The notes under the pieces are model-generated. The model did not search any database and was not told where the DNA came from. It was given only the letters and a program-made list of their open reading frames with translations. DNA of 55,468 bases from Planctomycetia bacterium. GTDB taxonomy: Bacteria; Planctomycetota; Planctomycetia; Pirellulales; Thermoguttaceae. The position numbers and the translations under genes are program-made. Shown here piece by piece: positions 16,972 through 26,661 of this stretch. The DNA is taken from assembly GCA_030539295.1 (NCBI GenBank), contig JAUNSJ010000025.1, forward strand, positions 1 through 55,468. The letters run 5' to 3'. How positions within the stretch are numbered: the first letter of the stretch is position 1; each line of letters starts with the position of its first letter.

Positions 16972-18654
16972 ATGCCGCCCCATTTTATATTTGAGATGAA
17001 TCGCGTTTCGAAGCGGTTTGGCGAGAAGGTCATTTTACAGAATATATCGCTTTCGTTTTATTATGGAGCGAAAATAGGAATCGTGGGCGAAAATGGCGCG
17101 GGGAAGTCGACTCTGCTGAAGATCATGGCCGGTCTGGATACGGATATCGACGGCGAAGTCAAGATGGTTAAAGGCATGACGATCGGATACGTACCGCAGG
17201 AGCCGGAACTGAATCTGGACGGGACTGTACGAGAGAATCTTCTGACCGCCTTGGCTCCGATTCAGAAGAAATTGGACCGATTTAACGAGATTTCCGTGGC
17301 TATGGGCGATCCGGACCAGGCAGACCAGTTCGATAAACTCATGGAGGAGATGGGCAAACTCCAGGAAGAGATCGACCACTTGGAAGGCTGGGAACTCGAC
17401 CGGAAAATTGACTTGGCGGCCGATGCCCTCGTTCTCCCGCCAGACGAGGCGATCATCCGTCAGCTTTCTGGAGGAGAGCGTCGTCGTGTGGCGTTGTGTA
17501 TGGCTTTACTGGCCAAGCCGGACCTGCTCCTGCTCGACGAACCGACGAACCATCTGGACGCGGAAACGGTGCAGTGGCTGGAAGGGACGCTGCGGGACTA
17601 CCCCGGAACGGTCATTATTGTTACGCACGACCGCTATTTCCTCGATCACGTCACGAAATGGATTCTGGAGCTTGAGAATACGCGTGGCTTGCCGTTTGAG
17701 GGGAATTATTCCTCGTGGCTGGCACAAAAAGCGGAACTGCTCCGCGTTATGGAGAAGCAGGAAACGTTGCGTCAGAAGACGTTAAAGCGGGAGCTGGACT
17801 GGATCCAAACGGCGCACAAGGGCCGTTTGCAGAAGAATCAGGCTCGTGTAAACGCCTATGAACAGCTGGCAAGTGCGCAGAAACTCGACGATAAAAGCGA
17901 CGCGATTATTCAAATTGCGCCTGGTCCCCGGCTGGGGGAAAAAGTCCTCAATGTTCGTTCACTCACGAAGGCGTTTGAAATGGGTGGTAAGTCGGTAACT
18001 CTGCTCGATGACGTCTCATTCGATATTCCGCGAGGCGGTATTGTGGGTATAATAGGCCCGAACGGTGTGGGTAAGACGACCTTATTCCGCATGATAGTTG
18101 GGGAAGAGCAGCCGGACGGTGGGACCATTGAGCGTGGTGAGACGGTGGAACTGGCCTATGTAGACCAGCATCGGGACGCTCTGAATGACGAAAACACCGT
18201 CTTTGAAGAGATTACTGGCGGACGTGACCGAATCGAGTTGGGCACGATCGAGATGAACAGTCGGGCTTATGTCTCCCGGTTCAATTTTCGCGGTTCGCAG
18301 CAGCAGCGTCTGGTTGGCGTCTGCTCCGGTGGTGAACGAAATCGGGTCCATTTGGCGAAACTGCTCAAGCGGGGCGGCAATTTGCTCCTGCTCGACGAGC
18401 CGACGAATGATCTGGATGTAAGTACGCTGCGTGTCTTGGAGCAGGCCCTGATTGAGTTTCCCGGATGTGCCCTGGTCATAAGTCACGACCGGTTCTTCCT
18501 TGACCGAATATGTACGCATCTCCTTATTTTTGAAGGGAATGGGAAGACGAAGTTTTTCCAGGGTACGTTTTCGGAATACGAGGAGTCGCTAAAGTCAAGC
18601 GAAGAAGGCCTGTCCCAGGGGCGGCGTGCGAAATATCGCCGGCTGCCTGTCTAG
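16972..18654 (+). CDS. ettA: Energy-dependent translational throttle protein EttA (ABC-F)
   Basis: 560 aa from ATG 16972 (MPPHFIFEMN), with AAGGAG upstream; the longer frame from 16834 overlaps rarA and is rejected. There are two ABC cassettes: Walker A GENGAGKS (39-46) and GPNGVGKTT, signatures LSGGERRR and CSGGERNR, and Walker B LLLLDEPTNHLD and LLLLDEPTNDLD. An arm segment and a linker (KGRLQKNQARVNAYEQL) lie between, as in EttA. There is no membrane part. It binds the ribosomal E site and couples translation initiation to the ATP/ADP ratio (family knowledge). The length fits the usual 555 or so. Confidence 0.92.
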   Translation: MPPHFIFEMNRVSKRFGEKVILQNISLSFYYGAKIGIVGENGAGKSTLLKIMAGLDTDIDGEVKMVKGMTIGYVPQEPELNLDGTVRENLLTALAPIQKKLDRFNEISVAMGDPDQADQFDKLMEEMGKLQEEIDHLEGWELDRKIDLAADALVLPPDEAIIRQLSGGERRRVALCMALLAKPDLLLLDEPTNHLDAETVQWLEGTLRDYPGTVIIVTHDRYFLDHVTKWILELENTRGLPFEGNYSSWLAQKAELLRVMEKQETLRQKTLKRELDWIQTAHKGRLQKNQARVNAYEQLASAQKLDDKSDAIIQIAPGPRLGEKVLNVRSLTKAFEMGGKSVTLLDDVSFDIPRGGIVGIIGPNGVGKTTLFRMIVGEEQPDGGTIERGETVELAYVDQHRDALNDENTVFEEITGGRDRIELGTIEMNSRAYVSRFNFRGSQQQRLVGVCSGGERNRVHLAKLLKRGGNLLLLDEPTNDLDVSTLRVLEQALIEFPGCALVISHDRFFLDRICTHLLIFEGNGKTKFFQGTFSEYEESLKSSEEGLSQGRRAKYRRLPV

Positions 18655-18689
18655 GGAAAAAGTTTTCCTCTTTTTCTTGGGGGGTGGAA

Positions 18690-18718
18690 TTGAAAAAAGA
18701 GGGACTTCGGACTACAAT
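18690..18718 (+). promoter_or_regulatory. Promoter for purF
   Basis: TTGAAA (18690-18695) and TACAAT (18713-18718) are 17 bp apart. The leader to ATG 18854 is about 130 nt. No purine riboswitch core was recognised in it. Confidence 0.6.
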
Positions 18719-18853
18719 AAGAGCAGAGATAAAACGGTCGTCGCCGCGTGGGGTAATCCGGCGTGTGCACGACCATAACGTCGGTCGCCATGCGGCCAAA
18801 GAATCATGCGGAACCCTGACCTGAACCCGAGAAGGAGTCATAATAGTACGACA

Positions 18854-20437
18854 ATGGACGAATTACATGAAGAATGTGGCGTAATAGCGATTTATCATTT
18901 ATCGACAGCAGAGGCGTCTCCTTTGTGTCCTCCCCAAGGGCGTTATGAGGTCTCGCGACTGGTACCCCGTATGCTGTTGGACCTTCAGAATCGTGGGCAA
19001 CTTTCGGCAGGCATAACGACCTACGCCCCCGACCGCAAGCAGATTATCGATACCCACAAAGACGCGGGCACGGTAACAGAAGTCTTTCATCTGAACCAGC
19101 GGCCCTTATATCACAAGCTCATGGATGAATATGCGGGTCGCGCGGCGATAGGGCATGTCCGCTACGCGACCTGTGGTCAAGACGACCGAAGTTATGCCCA
19201 ACCTTTTGAACGACATCACATCAAGAAATATAAATGGTTCAGTTTTGCTTTTAACGGTCAGCTGGCCAACTACGAAGAACTGCGACAAAGCCTTCTAAGC
19301 GACGGGAATACTTATCTTGCCCGGGAAACTGACACCGAAATTCTCATGCACTTTATCTGTGGCGCCCTGAAAGAAGGAGACCGCGACCTGCTCCATGTCT
19401 GCGAGAAACTGACGACCCGACTCGACGGTACCTATAATATCGTTTTCCTGAACGCCTGTGGTGAAATGTTCGTCGCACGCGACCCGCTGGGTATTAAGCC
19501 GCTGTGCTACGCGTTCGATGGTTCCCTGTTCGCCGCGGCCAGTGAAAGCGTTGCCCTGTTCAATTTAGGGTTCTCCGCGGAGCAAATCAAGAACGTTGAG
19601 CCGGGCCAGGTCATTATCGTTAATGAGAATGAAGTCCGGTTCGAACGTTTCGCCCCGAGTCCGCGAACGGCACACTGCTTCTTCGAGTGGGCCTATTTCG
19701 CCAACGTAGCCAGTACGCTGGACGGGAAAAGTGTCTACCTGGCACGTAAACGACTGGGCGAGGAACTGGCGGCGGAAGAAGATATTCCGCTCGACGACGA
19801 CTGCATCGTCGTTCCGGTTCCCGATACGAGTAAAGCGGCCGCCGACGGAATGGCCTATGCCCTGCATATCCCCTGTATGGAAGGCCTTATCAGGAATCGC
19901 TACAGCGGTCGTACTTTTATCGAAGCCGGTGAATATCGATGGCGCAAAGCGGAAACGAAGTACACACCACTTCCCGAAGTGCTCGAAGGCAAAAAAGTCT
20001 TCCTCGTCGAAGACTCTATTGTGCGGTCAACGACGATGCGCGTTCTCATACACCGTATTCGCACAGTTGGTAAGGCGAAAGAGATTCACGTTCGCGTTGC
20101 CTGTCCTCCCATAACGGGGCCTTGCTTCTACGGAACCGACATGTCTACCTATTCCGAGCTGTTCGCCACGCAATTCTTTGCCAAGACGAACCTGCCGGTT
20201 TCCGAGTGGATTCTTACCCCGGAAATTCAGAAGGAAATGACCGCCGATATTGGTGCCGACAGTCTGCATTTTCTCCCTGTTCGAGCCATGTCCCGCGCTA
20301 TTGGCATACCCGTTCTCAATCTGTGTCAGGCCTGCATCAATGGCGACTATCCCACCGAATGGGGGTGCAAGCTGGCCCGACTTGCCAAGGAGAACTACGA
20401 CAACGGCATTTCCGGTCGTACTTACGAATGCAAATAA
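18854..20437 (+). CDS. purF: Amidophosphoribosyltransferase
   Basis: 527 aa from ATG 18854 ([10 protein letters not shown]); an upstream in-frame ATG at 18806 is in the leader. It catalyses the first step of purine synthesis, PRPP plus glutamine to phosphoribosylamine. A seven-residue propeptide precedes the nucleophile C8. The glutaminase domain has GHVRYAT and [11 protein letters not shown]; the phosphoribosyltransferase domain carries [10 protein letters not shown] at the PRPP loop. This differs from the usual DDSIVRGTT by E for D and S for G. The C-terminal [12 protein letters not shown] matches the family end. It is a little longer than typical PurF (about 475-505 aa). Its stop lies 5 bp from the convergent flhA stop. 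Confidence 0.9.
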   Translation: MDELHEECGVIAIYHLSTAEASPLCPPQGRYEVSRLVPRMLLDLQNRGQLSAGITTYAPDRKQIIDTHKDAGTVTEVFHLNQRPLYHKLMDEYAGRAAIGHVRYATCGQDDRSYAQPFERHHIKKYKWFSFAFNGQLANYEELRQSLLSDGNTYLARETDTEILMHFICGALKEGDRDLLHVCEKLTTRLDGTYNIVFLNACGEMFVARDPLGIKPLCYAFDGSLFAAASESVALFNLGFSAEQIKNVEPGQVIIVNENEVRFERFAPSPRTAHCFFEWAYFANVASTLDGKSVYLARKRLGEELAAEEDIPLDDDCIVVPVPDTSKAAADGMAYALHIPCMEGLIRNRYSGRTFIEAGEYRWRKAETKYTPLPEVLEGKKVFLVEDSIVRSTTMRVLIHRIRTVGKAKEIHVRVACPPITGPCFYGTDMSTYSELFATQFFAKTNLPVSEWILTPEIQKEMTADIGADSLHFLPVRAMSRAIGIPVLNLCQACINGDYPTEWGCKLARLAKENYDNGISGRTYECK

Positions 20438-20442
20438 GAATT

Positions 20443-22521
20443 TTAGTCCGAGGGTAGCGACGCCATGCCCTCGGAGACCACTCTTGTATCTTGCGTAACT
20501 TCGTTAAAACTCAAGACATGTAAAAGAGGAAACGCCGTTGCGGTGATCTGCCGCACGGCGGGGCGTATCGCGCTACTGACAAGTACGACCTGCTCATGCC
20601 CCTGCGCCACAATTCGTGCCAGTTCTACTCGTAACGATTCGTAGAGTTCTTTCGTCATACCGGGCTTTAAATTCACGATAACCTCATGTTCGTCCGGTTC
20701 CAGGGCTTTGCGAATGATTTCTTCCAGATGCGGGTCGAGAAGAACCACGTGAAGGATGCCGTCTTCATCGCGATAGCGAGCGGAGAGTGTGCGTGCCAAT
20801 CGGCGTCGCACCTGTTCCGTCAGGGCAACCTCGCCTGAAATTTTCCCCACGGAATCGCCAATGGCTTCCAGAATAACGCCGAGCTGCCGAATGGGCACGC
20901 GTTCGCGCAGGAGCCGCTGCAGAATCTGCTGGACTTGGGACAGTTTCATAAGATCCGGAATCAACTCATTCACCACGGCCGGTGATTTCATTCGCAGTTC
21001 GTTAATGAGATGATTTGCCGCGTCGCGAGTGAGCAGTTCATCGGCGTGGGCGAGTACGGACTCCAAAAGATGACGCTCAATAACCTCACGAGGCTCCAGT
21101 ACGAGATAGCCTGCTGTCTGGGCCGCGTCGCGATCTTCCGGATTGATCCACCACGCGTCCTGCCCTGTGGCCGGGTCCGTCGTCTTTAGTCCGGCCAGCG
21201 GTGACGTGCTTAGCCGGGTCGGTACGGCGTAAACCATATCCCGATAGAGAATCGTTCCGGCTACGGGGTCGCCGTTAATCTTTATGCGATATTGACTTTC
21301 GTCCAGGGCGATACTGTCGCGGATACGTACTTTCGGCAGCACGATGCCCATATCAGCGGCCACTTTCCGACGCACCGCACGCACTCGCTCTTGAAGGTCG
21401 CCGCCCAGTTGCGGGTCCGCCAGCGGGATGAGAGCGGCGCCAATTTCCAGTTCCATTGGGTCGACGTTCAAATATTTTTCGATGGTATCGTTTGCCGTTT
21501 CCGATTCCTTTGCCGCGGCCTCCGCTTCCTCCTCGCTCTTCTTATCCTCCTGACTCTTCTGACGCGTAACGACCCAGGCCAGGCCAAAACAGAGTACGCT
21601 TAGCATGAGCAACGGAATAAACGGCATGCCGGTCAAACTGAGCAGAGCCAGAAACAGGCCCGTCAGGACGAGTGTTGCCGGATGCTGAAAAATTTGCGTT
21701 ACGACCAGACGCGACAGATTCTTTGCCTGGGAACTGCGACTGACCAGAACGCCGGTCCCCAGCGAAATGAGTAGCGCGGGTATTTGCGTTACAAGACCGT
21801 CGCCTATCGTTAGCGTCGTATAGACGGTCAGCGCGTCGGTAATGGGCATGCCATGCTGGACAACGCCGACGAAAAGCCCGCCCAGAATATTAACAAAAGT
21901 AATAATGATACTGGCAATAGCGTCGCCCCGAATGAATTTGCACGCACCGTCCATAGCCCCGAAGAAGTCCGACTGTTCCGCAAGCTCGGCCCGGCGGACG
22001 CTCGCTTCCTCCTGCGTTATGGTTCCGGCGGCCAGGTCGGCGTCAATAGCCATCTGCCGGCCCGGCAAGGCGTCGAGTGTGAATCGGGCAGCAACTTCAC
22101 TAATACGAGTCGCCCCTTTCGTTATGACTATAAACTGTATGACAATAAATATGGCGAAGATAACAATGCCCGTTACGAGACTCTCCCCGGTAACGAAGGA
22201 GCTGAAACTCTTTATGACGCCTCCGGCCGCTTCGTCACCGAATTCCGCGGCCCGGGTCAGAATGAGTCGGGTCGTCGCCACATTGAGTACGAGTCGGAAC
22301 AGCGTTGTGCCCAGCAGAATGGTCGGCAGGATACTGAACTCGAGGGGTCGCGAAACGAAAAATGTGGTAAACAGAATAACAACCGACAGGGCAATATTGA
22401 GCGAGAGCAATAAGTCCATAGCGGGGCAGGGAAGTGTAAAGAGAATAACAAACAGACTGGCCGCAAGTGCACCTGGTACGAGCATATCCTGGATACGCAA
22501 GCGATTCCGTGTATTGTCCAT
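20443..22521 (-). CDS. flhA: Flagellar biosynthesis protein FlhA
   Basis: 692 aa, the normal length. The N-terminal half has about eight membrane segments and the conserved FHIPEP-family regions (FSILPTILLGTTLFRLVLNVATTR, read in parts; DALPGRQMAIDADL; GAMDGACKFIRGDAIA; LTIGDGLVTQIPALL). The cytoplasmic C-terminal half contains the VREVLQ-like and DPHLE segments that bind chaperone-substrate complexes. FlhA is the export gate of the flagellar type III secretion apparatus. No other flagellar gene is in this window. It is the third gene of a probable operon behind the thioredoxin-protease fusion and the Nif3-like gene, with a 60-bp gap and a GGAAG ribosome site. Confidence 0.95.
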   Translation of the reverse strand: MDNTRNRLRIQDMLVPGALAASLFVILFTLPCPAMDLLLSLNIALSVVILFTTFFVSRPLEFSILPTILLGTTLFRLVLNVATTRLILTRAAEFGDEAAGGVIKSFSSFVTGESLVTGIVIFAIFIVIQFIVITKGATRISEVAARFTLDALPGRQMAIDADLAAGTITQEEASVRRAELAEQSDFFGAMDGACKFIRGDAIASIIITFVNILGGLFVGVVQHGMPITDALTVYTTLTIGDGLVTQIPALLISLGTGVLVSRSSQAKNLSRLVVTQIFQHPATLVLTGLFLALLSLTGMPFIPLLMLSVLCFGLAWVVTRQKSQEDKKSEEEAEAAAKESETANDTIEKYLNVDPMELEIGAALIPLADPQLGGDLQERVRAVRRKVAADMGIVLPKVRIRDSIALDESQYRIKINGDPVAGTILYRDMVYAVPTRLSTSPLAGLKTTDPATGQDAWWINPEDRDAAQTAGYLVLEPREVIERHLLESVLAHADELLTRDAANHLINELRMKSPAVVNELIPDLMKLSQVQQILQRLLRERVPIRQLGVILEAIGDSVGKISGEVALTEQVRRRLARTLSARYRDEDGILHVVLLDPHLEEIIRKALEPDEHEVIVNLKPGMTKELYESLRVELARIVAQGHEQVVLVSSAIRPAVRQITATAFPLLHVLSFNEVTQDTRVVSEGMASLPSD

Positions 22522-22581
22522 AATAAAACTTCCGTTATAAAGCGTTCCGCTCTCGCGAGGGAGGACTGGCCTAATCCCCTG

Positions 22582-23442
22582 TTACGAGGGCGACCAGAGC
22601 CGAACAGGATCGGTCTCTGTTCTGGCGGCTGTAACCGTTACTCCGGGAAAGACGTGGGCCAGCCGCTTGGCCAGCGTCTCCATGGCAAAGCGTTCTGTCG
22701 CGTAATGACCGGGGGCCACCAGGGCAATAGACTCATTTTCCGCGGCAACATAGTTGTGAAATCGGGCCTCGCCGGTCAAAAAGACATCCGCGTGTTCCGC
22801 CACGGCCATGGTGAGAAAATCGTCCGCGGCACCGCAACCCAGGGCCACCTTACGCACCAGACTCTCCAGATTACCCGCGTATAGAACGTGGGAGATGTGA
22901 AGTAAATCCGCGCACTGGTTAATGAAGCGATGAAGCGAAACCGGCTCTTTTAAATGACCCACGCGACCGGTCCCGTAGGCTGATCCGACTTGTACCTCAA
23001 ATGCTGGTGACGCCGCCGTCATTCCCTCATACATGGCCGACGTTGAATGACCCGCCGCTGGATACAGTGGGCCTCGCTCCGCCAGACCGAGTCCTTGGGC
23101 CAACTGCTCATTGATCCCTGTCGCCGCGGAATCATGTGCCGTGTGTGGACTATAGACCGCAATTCCATTCTTCATTAAGGCCATAAGGATTCGACCTTCG
23201 GTGGTCGCGCTGGTCCATTTCTTCTCTGCCCGAAAGGGGAACGGATGATGCGATAAAATGAGGTCAACTCCAAGGTCGATCGCCTCGGCAACGGTACCCT
23301 GCGAAACGGTCAGGCAGGTCATAACCTTGCGAACCACACGCCCCCGCTCGCCCAGCAAAAGACCGACATTGTCCCAATCTTCCGCCAGAGACAGGGGAAA
23401 AACTTTTTCCAAAAAGTCTGTTATATAGAGTAACCGTGCCAT
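22582..23442 (-). CDS. Nif3-like dinuclear metal centre protein (GTP cyclohydrolase I type 2 family)
   Basis: 286 aa. It shows the Nif3/YbgI pattern: AEDWDNVGLLLG near the N-terminus, LILSHHPFPF, YSPHTAHDSA, and C-terminal LTGEARFHNY with a following glutamate (AAENES). These His, Asp and Glu residues form the two-metal site of hexameric family members. The cellular role is not settled. The ATG starts 1 nt after the stop of the upstream thioredoxin-protease gene, with GGAG inside its last codons, so the two are translationally coupled. Confidence 0.9.
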   Translation of the reverse strand: MARLLYITDFLEKVFPLSLAEDWDNVGLLLGERGRVVRKVMTCLTVSQGTVAEAIDLGVDLILSHHPFPFRAEKKWTSATTEGRILMALMKNGIAVYSPHTAHDSAATGINEQLAQGLGLAERGPLYPAAGHSTSAMYEGMTAASPAFEVQVGSAYGTGRVGHLKEPVSLHRFINQCADLLHISHVLYAGNLESLVRKVALGCGAADDFLTMAVAEHADVFLTGEARFHNYVAAENESIALVAPGHYATERFAMETLAKRLAHVFPGVTVTAARTETDPVRLWSPS

Positions 23443-23443
23443 T

Positions 23444-25027
23444 CTAATTCTCCGTGTCCGGTTGCGTTACGGCTGGCAAGCGAATGACTTCCGTTGCTCG
23501 CGGCGTGCCGTCCGGGTTCTTCTCGCCCTGGCTCCAGTGCACGACGCAGATAATTTCCGCGCCTGCCTGCTGACGTTTACGCAACTCTTGCAGTGTTGCG
23601 GATAAGGCATCGTCCGTCAGTGGTTGGAGCAGATGGTTCGCCTCGCCCTGTTGGGCAATTGAGGCTGGAATACCGCCGTAAGCCGGGTCTGTTGGCGCGG
23701 GCATGGGCGTTACCGGCAGTGCCCCCAGCGCCGGCGCCAGCGGAGTTACAACCTCGCTGCCCGCTGCCACAACGGGCGTCATCCCGGCCGGGCTGCCGAT
23801 CAGGTCATTATAGACGAATCGCAAGCTCTCTTTAGCCAAAAGTTGCTCATAAACGATCGCGGTGGGAACGAAATAGCCCTCATTCGTTGTCGTGTCGCCC
23901 GCGTTGCAGACGCCAGTAAGCTCGTAGCCCTGCGGCCCAAGTGAGAACAGCCCACCGCCACTACGGCCGCCCACTGGTGCGTTGGACACTTCCAGATAGC
24001 AGAACTCCTTCTTGCCAGACGCTAAATCGTTTGGACGAAAGAACTTCTCGCGTGTCGAGAGTATTTTGTGTTCCAGTAAAGTGGGGTCGGCTCCACCGTT
24101 ACAGCCAATACTAACGGCGCTATCGCCGACCGCCACGAGAGAGTCAGGACGGGCAAGCGGAATGGGTGTTATGTCGAACGGAATGGGTATTCCGACAAAG
24201 CCGACGTCGATCTCGTCGTCGAAGGCCAGACACTGACCAATAACCGTAACCGATTGCCCTGAGGTGGGTTCGAACAGGTCAACTTCAATTTGCCCCCGAC
24301 CTTGGTTTGGACGAAAGAGGTGGCCACAGGTCAGTACTAACGCTTCCCGGGTCCCGTTCAGACGATTAACATGGATAATCGTACCGGTCCCGCGATCGAC
24401 TGTGTTATTATTATAGACTCGAATACGAACCGAGACCGACTTAAGCATCGCTTCCGCCGTGGTAGGTGGCTGCGAGTGGCTCTCGGCCTGGCTTGCCGCA
24501 ATGTCGGCCGGACTCGCCGGCGGCAGACTCGTACTGGCAACGACAGCCGAGACCGGCATAATCGCCCCTGATTCATTCGGGACTATGTCGGAACTCATTG
24601 ATATTTCAGAATTTGCAGACGACGCAGGCGCGGCGGACTGTTGCGTCATAGTAATGGCACGGTTGAACATGGCCAGTAAATCTGCCCCTAAGGCCGCGCG
24701 ACCTTCAGCCACGCCCACGGTCCGTTCCACCTCCTGGCCATCGACCAGCAGAACGAAGCAAGGCATAGCCGTAACACGATATTGCTGAAACATGGGATGG
24801 GACGCCTGGTCGTCCATACTGACCTTTTGTACCGGGTACCCTTTGCGGAGCATTTCCTGCACGAGTGGCTCGACCTCCTGGCATGCGGGGCAGGAAGCGG
24901 CCGTAAATTCCAGCAGGGAGATTCGGGACCCGTCGTCCGCTCTGGTCTGACTCGCCGCCGTGATGAGCAGCACCGTCAAAAGGAACACAAGTACTTTTGT
25001 TCTATAATGATAGGCAAAGTAAATCAT
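23444..25027 (-). CDS. Exported thioredoxin-trypsin-like protease fusion
   Basis: 527 aa from ATG 25027; a TTG start at 25060 would add 11 residues, and neither has a strong ribosome site. The signal peptide is at residues 1-30 (hydrophobic core VLVFLLTVLLITAA). A thioredoxin-like domain at about 33-135 has the redox motif CPAC (46-49) and a cis-proline segment AMPCF. After an Ala/Ser-rich linker comes a trypsin-like serine protease domain (about 185-400) with candidate triad His in TCGHLF (about 235), Asp in DEIDVGF (about 272) and Ser in GGRSGGGL (about 356). A further 100-residue C-terminal region is unassigned. The combination suggests an envelope protein-quality role (inference). Confidence 0.8.
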   Translation of the reverse strand: MIYFAYHYRTKVLVFLLTVLLITAASQTRADDGSRISLLEFTAASCPACQEVEPLVQEMLRKGYPVQKVSMDDQASHPMFQQYRVTAMPCFVLLVDGQEVERTVGVAEGRAALGADLLAMFNRAITMTQQSAAPASSANSEISMSSDIVPNESGAIMPVSAVVASTSLPPASPADIAASQAESHSQPPTTAEAMLKSVSVRIRVYNNNTVDRGTGTIIHVNRLNGTREALVLTCGHLFRPNQGRGQIEVDLFEPTSGQSVTVIGQCLAFDDEIDVGFVGIPIPFDITPIPLARPDSLVAVGDSAVSIGCNGGADPTLLEHKILSTREKFFRPNDLASGKKEFCYLEVSNAPVGGRSGGGLFSLGPQGYELTGVCNAGDTTTNEGYFVPTAIVYEQLLAKESLRFVYNDLIGSPAGMTPVVAAGSEVVTPLAPALGALPVTPMPAPTDPAYGGIPASIAQQGEANHLLQPLTDDALSATLQELRKRQQAGAEIICVVHWSQGEKNPDGTPRATEVIRLPAVTQPDTEN

Positions 25028-25117
25028 AAAATTCGGCCGTTCTTCGTCCTTCCCTGACAAATGAGGTTGCTTGCTCCGCGAGGTTCCCGCTTCCTGCGGC
25101 TCTTGGAGTACCGAGGA

Positions 25118-25146
25118 ATTATAACAGGATTCGTCGGCCGACGCAA
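25118..25146 (-). promoter_or_regulatory. Promoter for the thioredoxin-protease/Nif3/flhA unit
   Basis: On the minus strand TTGCGT (complement of 25141-25146) and a perfect TATAAT (complement of 25118-25123) are 17 bp apart. The leader to ATG 25027 is about 84 nt. Confidence 0.6.
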
Positions 25147-25296
25147 GAGGTATTTTTTTATCCCACTCACGCCCTGCGCGTACGACGAAAACATGAGAGT
25201 CGGAGCGAATAAATTTGTTCGAATGGGGACTGCGGGTAAACCTGTCACGACGTCCAGCACCACGCAGACCGCGTGCTGAATCTTGTTAACTCAAGA

Positions 25297-26661
25297 CTAA
25301 AGAATCAGATACAACGCGAGCATCATATAGATAAACGTGCCCATCGTATCAGAAATACCGGCGACGAACGGATTACTCATCAGAGCGGGGTCCCAACCGA
25401 GACGTTGAAACAGAAGTGGAAGAAAAGCACCGGTCATATTGCTGGCGAAAACGACAAGGAAAACAGCAAGTGGAACGATAATGAGCTGACTTAACGGGAC
25501 ACTGCCCCCGCAGATAATCAATGCATTAATCAAACCAAAAAAGCCCATGCCAATACCCAGCAAGGTGCCCATGGCGAACTCGCGTCGTAAGATTCGCAGG
25601 CAGTCGCTCATGGTTATCTCGTTAGTCGCCAGCGCCGTTATGACGAGCGTCGCCGACTGCCCGCCGCAATTCCCACCAGTGGAAACAATCATGGGCAGAA
25701 AGACAACCAGCCAGACGATCTGTTCGCTAATGGATTCGAAGGCATTTAAAATACATGCCGTTGAAAGTGCACCGAAAAGGAGAATCGCAAGCCACATAAA
25801 CCGTTTCTGGGCAAGGACAAACAGATTTGTCGCCAGATACGTTGTATCGCCCAGAGGGTCGACCGCGGCGGACAAATGAGCGTTTTCCGCCATTTCATGC
25901 ACTGCCGCGTCCAAAATATCGTCGTGCGTTATGATGCCGAGCATAACGCCTTTGCGGTCCACCACGGGCAAGGCAATAAAGTCGTACTTGGCAACCAGCT
26001 TCACCGCTTCTTCCCGCGACTCCTGCACATCGACCGTAATCAGGTCCGTCTTCATAAACGAGGAGAGCAAGGTTTTCGGCTGACTTATATGACGCAGAAA
26101 CTCCTTCGCCGAGATCAGACCCACCAGATGGTCGTTCGTACCGAGCACATATAAATAGGAGACTGTTTCAAAGGTCGGCGCCTGACTGCTGATCTCGTTG
26201 AGCGCCTCGCCTACGGTCATGTTTTCACGCAGACGCACGAAGTCGGTCGACATTTCACTTCCGCACGTATCTTCCGGATACGAACTGAGCAGTTCAATAT
26301 CTTCCTGCTCCTCGCTGGAGATAAGCGGCATAAGTTCTTCCACGACCTGAGGATCCACGTCGTCGAGAATATCGACGCGGTCGTCGGACGGGAGATGCTC
26401 AATGAACTCGGCGATTTCCGTACGTGTGCCGGATTCGAGTATTTGGACCTGAATATCGTTGTCAAAATAACTAAAAATATTCGCACGCGTGTCGACATCG
26501 ACCTGCTTGAGAATTTCCCAAATTTCTTTGGGGGTCAGTCCAACGAGGAAATCGGCGGTGCTCGCGGGATGCAGGGCCGTACAGAACTCCTTCATTTCCG
26601 CGACGTTGTTTTCGGCCAGCATTTCCCGAAGTTCCGGCAATAGAAGCGTATTCGGTGACAT
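25297..26661 (-). CDS. mgtE: Magnesium transporter MgtE
   Basis: 454 aa. The N-terminal helical superhelix domain (about 1-125) contains the repeated HLPSDDRVDILDDVDP motif. A CBS-domain pair follows (about 130-255, ending GIITHDDILDA). The membrane domain has five segments with the pore signature STGGNCGGQSATLVITALA and NPFVAGISDTMGTFIYM near the C-terminus. It is a homodimeric Mg2+ channel gated by cytoplasmic Mg2+. The length is normal. It has its own promoter and a leader of about 95 nt. Confidence 0.94.
   Translation of the reverse strand: MSPNTLLLPELREMLAENNVAEMKEFCTALHPASTADFLVGLTPKEIWEILKQVDVDTRANIFSYFDNDIQVQILESGTRTEIAEFIEHLPSDDRVDILDDVDPQVVEELMPLISSEEQEDIELLSSYPEDTCGSEMSTDFVRLRENMTVGEALNEISSQAPTFETVSYLYVLGTNDHLVGLISAKEFLRHISQPKTLLSSFMKTDLITVDVQESREEAVKLVAKYDFIALPVVDRKGVMLGIITHDDILDAAVHEMAENAHLSAAVDPLGDTTYLATNLFVLAQKRFMWLAILLFGALSTACILNAFESISEQIVWLVVFLPMIVSTGGNCGGQSATLVITALATNEITMSDCLRILRREFAMGTLLGIGMGFFGLINALIICGGSVPLSQLIIVPLAVFLVVFASNMTGAFLPLLFQRLGWDPALMSNPFVAGISDTMGTFIYMMLALYLIL

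Noticed and set aside
18655..18690. Terminator after ettA (GGAAAAAGTTTTCC followed by T run)
   Set aside because: The stem would be only about five weak A-T rich pairs with a tiny loop; not convincing.
18719..18853. Possible purine riboswitch before purF
   Set aside because: The conserved loop sequences of the purine aptamer were not found in the 130-nt leader.
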